Source of the DNA: Chromera velia
Lineage: Eukaryota; Sar; Chromeraceae
Length of the DNA stretch: 14,934 bases
NCBI GenBank assembly: GCA_018398765.1
Contig: JAHBMJ010002898.1
Location: 1-14,934 of the forward strand
Reading direction: 5' to 3'
Of this stretch, positions 9,051 through 14,934 are shown in pieces. Position numbers and translations under genes: made by a program. The notes below the pieces were generated by a model, which did not search any database, was not told the DNA's origin, and saw only the letters and a list, made by a program, of their open reading frames with translations. Position 1 is the first letter of the stretch, and each line of letters starts with the position of its first letter.

Positions 9051-9121
9051 CTGATGACAAGATACAACAACAGTTGTTCAAAAAGGAACACAAAGAGAAG
9101 ATAGACCTTCCTGCTAACCGC
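9051..9121 (-). promoter_or_regulatory. Leader and primer-site region of element 3
   Basis: Directly after the LTR the minus strand reads GCGGTTAGCAGGAAGG, which does not begin with the TGG expected for a tRNA 3'-CCA primer. Its complement contains CTGCTAA, which matches the anticodon loop of serine tRNA(GCU), so an internally cleaved tRNA, as in copia, is conceivable; the match is only about 11 nt. A pyrimidine-rich run ending CATCAG|ATG precedes the start codon and resembles a 3' splice site. Confidence 0.4.
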
Positions 9122-9419
9122 ACTAGAGACCTAAGGGAAAATGAATATACACACTGCCCGCTAGAGGCAGGTCATCCTGTCAGAGCTCTTGATGGAAAGT
9201 TTATGTTCAAAGGGACAGGTCGCTAGATCAACTCACAAATCAATTTGGCAAGATCTGATCTCAACAAAACCTGGTATGCACTCAGAAAATGGCATGCGCA
9301 CGAATGTGCGCGGCGATCAATGGAAGCGATTACCCCGCGGCGGGCCTCGGACACTTGGCCCGGTGGGTCCAGACGCGCGACTCACGGCCCACAGCAGGCT
9401 GGGACCCTATGGTTCAACT
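9122..9419 (-). repeat. 5' LTR of element 3 (298 bp)
   Basis: On the minus strand begins AGTTGAACCATAGGG and ends GGTCTCTAGT. GAATT follows at 9420-9424 on the plus strand, completing the target duplication. Confidence 0.87.
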
Positions 9420-9559
9420 GAATTTAATGTATATTTACATATAAACCACGTCTAGATCTAGTCTTTCTTGCACTTAATTCTAGACTTATTTTTTTCTATT
9501 TTCCACTAGATTCTCCAATGATTTCAGATTAAATTGATCTCCTTGAACCTACCTATCAC

Positions 9560-9735
9560 TTAAAAGTTGAAGCCGCATTTTTAGATAAGCTTGAAAGTCT
9601 GTGCCACAGGCGTAGACCTGATTTATTTACGGTGTCTTGAAAGCCAAGGCCGCATATCTGGATGGTATCTTAACCGTGTACGCCGCAAGCATGGACGGTC
9701 TCTTGAAAAACGATGCCGCAGATAGAGATCATCTT
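9560..9735 (+). repeat. Degenerate 33-bp tandem repeat, reads as an 11-residue repeat
   Basis: Units start at 9560, 9591, 9637, 9670 and 9703; the last three are exactly 33 bp apart. GCCGCA sits at offset 12 in four of five units (GCCACA in the second). Read from each unit start, the translations are LKVEAAFLDKL, LKVCATGVDLI, LKAKAAYLDGI, LTVYAASMDGL and LKNDAADRDHL. The surrounding DNA (9425-9900) is AT-rich with no other gene. The family is not recognised. Confidence 0.6.
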
Positions 9736-9905
9736 GATTATATTTTTTCAAGTGGCACTAAGGTTCAGGGAGGTTACTAAATTTTCACTCATTTGTAATG
9801 CACAATTTAAATATTATTATCTATAGATTTAATATACATTAATCAATAACTATTATAATGTAAAAACTCTAGTAAAAACTGCTAGAAAAAAGATGTATGT
9901 ATACT

Positions 9906-10474
9906 TGTAAAGCTACAAGCTCTTCTCCTACCATTTTGACTGCTTCCTTCTCTGGTGGTTCAGTGCGAGACTTAGTGCGCTACCACTGTAGAGAAGGAAA
10001 TCCCCGTCAAGCTACAGAGATTCACACCAGAAATAACGGCGGCGATGGCTTCATAGTGCTCTGACAAGAGCCGCTTTCCCAGGCTGCGTGAACTTTGACT
10101 TTCCGGGGCCGCATGTTGCGTAACAGCCTTTGAGATCGAAGCGCGATCTCAAATCGTCGATTAATTGTGCGTATGCATTCGTGTGGATCTGATCATACTT
10201 CCCTTTCCTGATTGAAAGCTTGCATTACAGTGTCAATGAGCGACCTCCCGGTCTCTCACTCACTTCTTCTGACACTCGACCTTGCTCTATACATTCCTTC
10301 AAACGTCTCATCTCAGATTAGTCTAGGTGTTGCGATAGTTTCTTTGTGTAGACGGACGACCTAGTGAGTCAATCTCCCTTTTGTCAGAATATCTTGATAT
10401 GATCGACCAAGGTGGCATGAGTCTAGGCCCTTTCGGTTGCTAGTCTCCCGACCAGCGCCACCTATCACATCATG
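9906..10474 (+). repeat. 5' LTR of element 2 (569 bp)
   Basis: Begins TGTAAAGCTACAAG (CGTAAAG in the 3' copy, a CpG-to-TpG change) and ends CTATCACATCATG. It contains a second GCTACCACTGTAGAG block at 9979, with the LTR-start-like GTCAAG beginning 99-100 bp after the LTR start. Confidence 0.8.
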
Positions 10475-10503
10475 TGGTGCCGGCTCTTTTCCGGGAGAGA
10501 ACG
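10475..10503 (+). promoter_or_regulatory. Primer-binding site of element 2
   Basis: TGGTGCCGGCTC, then TTTT, then CCGGGA and further matches to element 1 with small insertions. The first 12 bases match the element 1 site exactly; the rest appears to have diverged. Confidence 0.65.
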
Positions 10504-12015
10504 GGGCCGCAGAAAGGCTGCTCTCTTCCCCCTCTTTCTTTCAAATCTTTTCTCTTGATGTAGTTCAGCAGAGTGAAGGTGGACCCTTCACTACAGGCCC
10601 GTTTTCGATCCCTCTTCTCTCTTTGTCTCCTGCATCTGTGATGCTATCAGCGGCGATGTACAGAGATCAGTCTTGATTGGCAGATTCCGAAGCGTTCTCT
10701 TTCCCGACGTCAAGCACTGGTCGCTCCACCACTTTCTGCGATAACCCCTCCACGTGGGTCTCGGGTAGATTCCGAAGTATTTGCTTCCATCCTTTTCCAA
10801 CGTCGGCTGTCCGAGCTCAACGCTCTGAACGCTGCTCGCTCCATATGCAAAACTCCAACCGACCCTCGATTCTCTCTCTGCTGGACGCTTCTGACCTTCT
10901 CTACTTCCTTCTACTTCCTTCAACGCCCTCCACGCCCTAATCTACGCCGACTACAAGATCACGTCGGAGGTCACTGCAGGCCACTGGCAGTTGTTCTCCA
11001 TCCGTTGAGATAACTGTTGGTCCACATTGAAACGATCTCGTGAGGATTCGATGACAACTTCATGAGTGGCGAAGCATACCAGGGCCTACGTCTCCCCATT
11101 GGGACCCGGTCCGGCTGTATGCAACTCTGGCCCTTCCTGCATACGGAAGGTTTTCCTGGCCACCGAGCTGTGATGGCCTATCGCTTTCATCAACGTTTGA
11201 AAGCGAATCGGATCAGTAACACTGTTTTCTCTGTGGGTTTGGTTCCGAAGTGTGATGAGCCACACTGGTCGCCCACCCACTCCAAGCACAGATAACGCGA
11301 GTCAAGGTTTTTGCTCTCTTGATGGTCTTGGTCTGTCTTCTTGAACAACAAGGGTTTGGTTCCGAAGTGTGATGAGCCACACTGGTCGCCCGCCCACTCT
11401 AAGCACAGATGGCACGAGTCAAGGTTCGCTCTCTTGATAGTCGTGGCCTGTCTTCTTGAACAACAAGGGTTTGGTTCCGAAGTGCCTGCTAATGCACTGG
11501 TCACCTGTCCTCTCAAGGAGCCACTGCAAGGTGCAGCGCTTCTTATCAAACAACTTGGGTTCGGTAACGATGTGCTAAGCCTTTCTACTTGCGCACGGAT
11601 CGACTGCCCTCGTCAACTTCAAGGAGTTTTCTACTCCTTCTCGACACTTTTGCGATGGAGCATACTGTTACGGTCTGTCTCTCAGTCTCTCTTCAGCTGA
11701 GAGCCTCTTTGTGTCCTTCTTGCCTGTACTTTGTCGCATTCGAACGACATGCAATCTTGCTGTCTTGACTGTGCTAGAGCCTGCTTCAGTCAGACACCAT
11801 CCCCTCCGGCCTAATTAATTGTTAGACGTATGTGTGTACCACAATCACTCTTTTTCTGTCAGAAATTCAATGAGTTTGCATTGGATCGGGTGACACGGTT
11901 TTCTGACGCATGCTGCGTGTTACGATCTCTTCTTTCTCCGTTGTCTTACAGTTTTTGATCCATTTTCATTTCTCTCTTGTGCATGCACTTTCTTCTTCCT
12001 GTCGATTGTGCACAC
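10504..12015. other. Internal region of element 2, no gene
   Basis: Several open frames exist on both strands but none has a domain or convincing composition. The region holds degenerate copies of a TTCCGAAG...CACTGGTCGC motif (about 10685 and 10782) and the tandem repeat at 11234-11500. Confidence 0.55.
11234..11500 (+). repeat. Tandem repeat, period about 118 bp, 2.3 copies
   Basis: GGGTTTGGTTCCGAAGTG starts at 11234, 11352 and 11467 (periods 118 and 115). Between them GATGAGCCACACTGGTCGCC, AAGCACAGAT and CTGTCTTCTTGAACAACAAG recur in the first two units. The third unit diverges after its first 18 bases. Confidence 0.85.
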
Positions 12016-12041
12016 GCTACTGCTGTAGAGAGAGAAATCCA
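12016..12041 (+). promoter_or_regulatory. Polypurine block of element 2
   Basis: GCTACTGCTGTAGAGAGAGA followed by AATCCA directly before the 3' LTR start CGTAAAG at 12042. It has the same 26-bp spacing as the block before the 3' LTR of element 1. Confidence 0.65.
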
Positions 12042-12614
12042 CGTAAAGCTACAAGTTCTTCTTCTAACTTTTTGACTGCTTTCTTCTCTGGTGGTTCAGT
12101 GCGAGACTCAGTGCGCTACCACTGTAGAGAGGGAAATCCTCGTAAAGCTATAGAGATTCACACCAAAAATAATGGCGGCGATGGCTTCATAGTGCTCTGA
12201 CAACAGCCGCTTTCTCGGGCCGCGTAAACTTTGACTTTCCGGGGCCGCATGTTGTGCAACAGCCTTTGAGATCGAAGCACGGTCTCAAATTGTCGATTAA
12301 TTGTGCGCATGCATTTGTGTGGATCTGATCATACTTCCCTTTCCTGATTGAAAGCTTGCATCATAGTGTCAATGAGCGACCTCCCGGTCTCTCACTCACT
12401 TCTTCTGACACTCGACCTTGCTCTATACATTCCTTCAAACGTCTCATCTCAGATTAGTCTAGGTGTTGCGATAGTTTCTTTGTGTAGATGGATGACCTAG
12501 TGAGTCAATCTCCCTTTTGTCAGAATATCTTGATGTGATCGATCAAGGTGGCATAAGTCTAGGCCCTTTCGGTTGTTAGTCTCCTGACCAGCACCACCTA
12601 CCTATCACATCATG
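12042..12614 (+). repeat. 3' LTR of element 2 (573 bp)
   Basis: Begins CGTAAAGCTACAAG and ends CATCACATCATG-like sequence shared with the 5' LTR. The net 4-bp length excess is explained by an extra CCTA near 12599. It contains a second block, GCTACCACTGTAGAGAGGG, at 12115 followed by CGTAAAG at 12141. Confidence 0.82.
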
Positions 12615-12619
12615 ATGCT

Positions 12620-13428
12620 ATATATAGATAAGCGTCTAGGGTTCAGCGGCAATGTATGAGATCGTATAAGGCAGGTCAATTCTTTACAACAACCTAAACA
12701 ACAGTTCATCGTCATTATATATACATTATTACCGTTAACTGCGAATTCAAGAGGGCACCGCTATTAGGTGAAGTGGGTTGGATGGAAGACCCTCACCTCG
12801 GAGCCAGCACTGGCCCAGCAGCTTTGATGAAGAAACATGCCTCTTGAGAGATTGAAACTTTTGATCTGAAGTGTTGATTAAGGCAGTATAGCATAGCATC
12901 CTAGAAAATAGCAACTTTTCCCTGCTTAATTAGTGTTACCTTAGAAATGGAGTTACTTCAGACAGCTGTAACGTATGTCCTAACCGTCTCCGCACTGTGC
13001 TAGTAGGCGGCAGCACTGTGTTCAATGGAAGAGCAGTCCTTCTACTCGAAATCTCACATGCCTGTATCTCAGTACGCATGTATAGATAGATGGATGCATG
13101 CCAATTCGATGCCAAATACACGTACGGCGCGAAAAATCAATATATCTCGGTATGGCTCAAACACCACCCCATGAACGATCGGTTGCGTGCACAATTTAAA
13201 ATCGTCCTAGCACAGGCCGCAGTACCAATGCGCACACTCTCAATCCTGACATGCCAGACGAGCAACCGCAATTCCAACACACAACATCACGCGCGACCCC
13301 CCCCTTCGGTCTCGCCACTGTCTTTTTTCTATCGCTTCTGGCTCTGTGTGCTACGTAAAAGAAACGTTCGATTGAAGATCAATAGGACAAAAAGAATCGA
13401 ACTAAGGAAGATACACATGTAAACATAT
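12620..13428. other. Intergenic region, no gene recognised
   Basis: It has a short TATATATAG stretch after the element and otherwise mixed sequence. A plus-strand frame at 13090-13422 overlaps nothing else, but has no family resemblance and a C-run interrupts its composition, so I do not call it. Confidence 0.55.
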
Positions 13429-14586
13429 TCAATACATTGTTGGCCTAAAGCGCTCCAGAAACACAATCTTATTCAACCATCCTTCAATCAGATCCGTGCT
13501 GGCCGTACGGACCAAAACACGCAAATATTGTTCCTTGAGAAAATTAAAAGGCCATCGCAAGGACAGCAATTCAACGAACATTAATGACAACTCCCTTACC
13601 ATCAAACAGGTGGGTAGATTTGCGGATAACAGCATTCTTGTAACGTGCCCGCATATCAAACCTGAACGCGCAGAGCGGCTGACCACACACGTATTCCCAT
13701 GAACGAAACGGGAACGCAAATGAACCGAAGAATGTAACGCCAAGTCACTTCCATGTGGAGTTCCCAAAGACCCATCAATAAAAGAAGAGAAAACAGATCT
13801 ATTCGGATTCTTTGGAGAGAACAGAACAACTTCTGGGGCACTCTCCAGAGTGAAGAGAGAGAGACCCAAAACCTCCTTCCCACACTGTCTCTCCAAAACA
13901 CATGTACCATGGTAGAAATCAGAGCGCTGTAGTGAAAGCATAAAAGGATCGTTTGCAAGAAAATTGGGAGCAACAGAACGAGCCATCAACGTCCGATCGT
14001 CCATGTATCACCTCATGAACCACTTAGAAGACTGCCATGAAGTGACATTCAGGAGGAGTGCTTTCTGATATTCCTTCCATGCAGCATAAAAACGTGCGCC
14101 CCCAGGTGAACACGGACTCCCTTGCGGGAATCCCTCCACCTGAGTAACCCTCTCCCCCAACATCCGGATAGTATTTGAATTAAAGTCAACTCTAATTAAA
14201 TCACATAACAGACTTAACGAAACAGAGGTAGCATGTGCGTGGTTTGCGTGTGTGGAGAGGAAAACCTTTTGTTTCTTCTTCACACACCTTGTGAGCCACG
14301 CCTCCCCGACAGCCGGGCCCGCACTCTTCATGAAAACAGACCCCCCCTTTCTCAGCACAGCAAAACGATGCCTGGAAGACGAGGAAAGAAAACAAACCAA
14401 AGCATCGAGAGACGACAAAAAGTCAGCTCGGGGTAAAGATGGAAAGTATGCCTTAATGTCATCCACCGCAATTGCAACCGAACCTATCGGCCAGCTCGGT
14501 AAGGCATGCATAGACGACGCCCTGTCTGCAACCCGTCCAAACCCACCGTTGAAGTAAGACAAATCTATCCCAAACGGTCTCCAACA
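13429..14586 (-). pseudogene. Reverse transcriptase remnant with TGA before the YMDD box
   Basis: Reading the minus strand from 14586 (after an upstream TGA at 14589-14587) gives an RT-like polypeptide. Motif A is VDDIKAYF (catalytic Asp near 14460), motif B is GFPQGSPCSP (14133 to about 14104), and motif C is YMDD (14007-13996). EVLGLSLFTLE fits motif D, and SGLICGHVTRMLL...LSLRWPFNFLKEQ fits the basic, helical C-terminal tail of such proteins. It stops at TGA, 13431-13429. An in-frame TGA at 14010-14008 lies immediately before YMDD, so in standard code the catalytic pair is not translated with motifs A and B. No integrase, RNase H, GIY-YIG or AP-endonuclease domain is seen. The PQGSPxSP/YMDD combination and tail suggest a non-LTR or Penelope-like lineage rather than Ty1/Ty3; this is tentative. 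The 5' end of the gene is missing. Confidence 0.78.
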
Positions 14587-14602
14587 TCAAAACGGTCTCC
14601 AA
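14572..14602. repeat. Short direct repeat at the 5' edge of the RT remnant
   Basis: AAACGGTCTCCAA occurs at 14572-14584 and 14590-14602, an 18-bp period. It coincides with the place where RT-like sequence ends and AT-rich DNA begins. Confidence 0.75.
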
Positions 14603-14934
14603 AATTACTATATCTATCAAGTATTTCTAGGTACTAAACAATGATTAAAAACTTAAAACAAAGAGTTTTAAACGGTTTGAGAGTGCAATTAAGTGTTTTT
14701 TAAATCGTAGCTAGTAAGAGAATTATATAAAAATTTGATTTATGATAACTATATATATATTTAAATTTGAATGTATGATTTTAAGTTTTTAACTCTTTCA
14801 AATATTTTCTTCACAATAAATCTTAAGGTTTTAACAGAAAGATTGAAAACATATAAAACATAGTGTAGAGCTTTTACAAGTATCACAATTGATGTTATTA
14901 ATATGTTTATATATATATATATATATATATATAT
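14603..14934. other. AT-rich region ending in (TA)n, no gene
   Basis: Strongly AT-rich with poly-T and poly-A runs. A pure TA tract fills about 14908-14934 and is cut by the window edge. Confidence 0.85.

Larger units (their letters stand above)
6822..9424 (-). mobile_element. Element 3: LTR retroelement with only a Gag-position frame (TR-GAG-like)
   Basis: Direct repeats 6827-7135 and 9122-9419 flank 1986 bp; target duplication GAATT is at 6822-6826 and 9420-9424. On the minus strand the order is 5' LTR (9419-9122), a 71-nt leader, a 487-codon broken frame, a non-coding stretch, purine tract CAAGGGAGGG ending at 7136, and 3' LTR (7135-6827). The polypurine tract and the coding strand agree on orientation. 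No RT, protease, RNase H or integrase is present, so it resembles terminal-repeat elements that keep only a gag-like gene. By eye the LTRs differ at about 22 of 298 aligned bases, about 19 of them transitions, plus one 11-bp indel. Confidence 0.88.
9901..12619 (+). mobile_element. Element 2: non-coding LTR retroelement related to element 1
   Basis: Direct repeats 9906-10474 and 12042-12614 flank 1567 bp. The flanking 5-mers ATACT (9901-9905) and ATGCT (12615-12619) match at 4 of 5, consistent with an aged target duplication. A primer site beginning TGGTGCCGGCTC starts at the 5' LTR edge (10475), the same 12 bases as in element 1, and the purine block before the 3' LTR has the same 26-bp layout as in element 1. 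No recognisable protein is encoded in the internal region. Confidence 0.82.

Noticed and set aside
9560-9735. CRISPR-like array
   Set aside because: The units are contiguous with no spacers, only a 6-bp core is conserved, and the genome is eukaryotic.
11341-11700. 119-residue plus-strand frame in element 2
   Set aside because: It crosses the 118-bp tandem repeat, whose two period lengths (118, 115) do not keep one frame, and it has no recognisable domain.
13090-13422. 110-residue plus-strand frame next to the RT remnant
   Set aside because: No family resemblance, ordinary length for chance, and no splice or promoter context.

Overview
The window looks like nuclear DNA of a unicellular eukaryote, probably an alga-like protist. 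It has spliced genes with GT-AG introns, long tetranucleotide microsatellites, a ribonuclease-inhibitor-type leucine-rich-repeat (LRR) gene, and dense LTR-type retroelements. A chromerid or dinoflagellate relative would fit this mix, but that is an impression and nothing here fixes the species.

Layout. (1) 1-2928: the 3' part of a plus-strand LRR gene. Five exons (290-367, 420-507, 841-962, 1751-2160, 2779-2928) join in a consistent phase, giving about 281 residues and ending in TAG. Its introns are filled with CTGT/CCTG/CA microsatellites, and these supply some of the splice signals. (2) 2929-4414: no gene recognised. (3) 4415-6658: a complete non-coding LTR element ('element 1', plus strand) with 485-487 bp LTRs, target-site duplication CCAAC, a tRNA-complementary primer-binding site and a polypurine block. 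(4) 6822-9424: a second complete LTR element ('element 3', minus strand) with 298-309 bp LTRs, target-site duplication GAATT and one Gag-position reading frame of 487 codons. That frame is broken only by three in-frame TAA/TAG codons and has no frameshift. (5) 9560-9735: a degenerate 33-bp repeat that reads as an 11-residue repeat. (6) 9901-12619: a third LTR element ('element 2', plus strand) with 569 and 573 bp LTRs, non-coding, sharing its primer site and polypurine block with element 1. (7) 13429-14586: a minus-strand reverse-transcriptase remnant with motifs A, B and C, and a TGA one codon before YMDD. (8) 14590-14934: AT-rich DNA ending in (TA)n.

How the parts relate. Elements 1 and 2 lack any recognisable protein, and element 3 has only the Gag-position frame, so all three would have depended on enzymes from elsewhere. 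The RT fragment at the right end belongs to another element and is itself interrupted. The most unusual signals are: the duplicated polypurine block/LTR-start junction with 99-bp spacing in elements 1 and 2, each family using a different copy as its LTR start; the stop-only decay of the Gag-position frame; a primer site in element 1 that extends through a whole tRNA T-arm and deviates at the position of A58; and LTR ends that are not TG...CA.

All boundaries, alignments and difference counts were made by eye.
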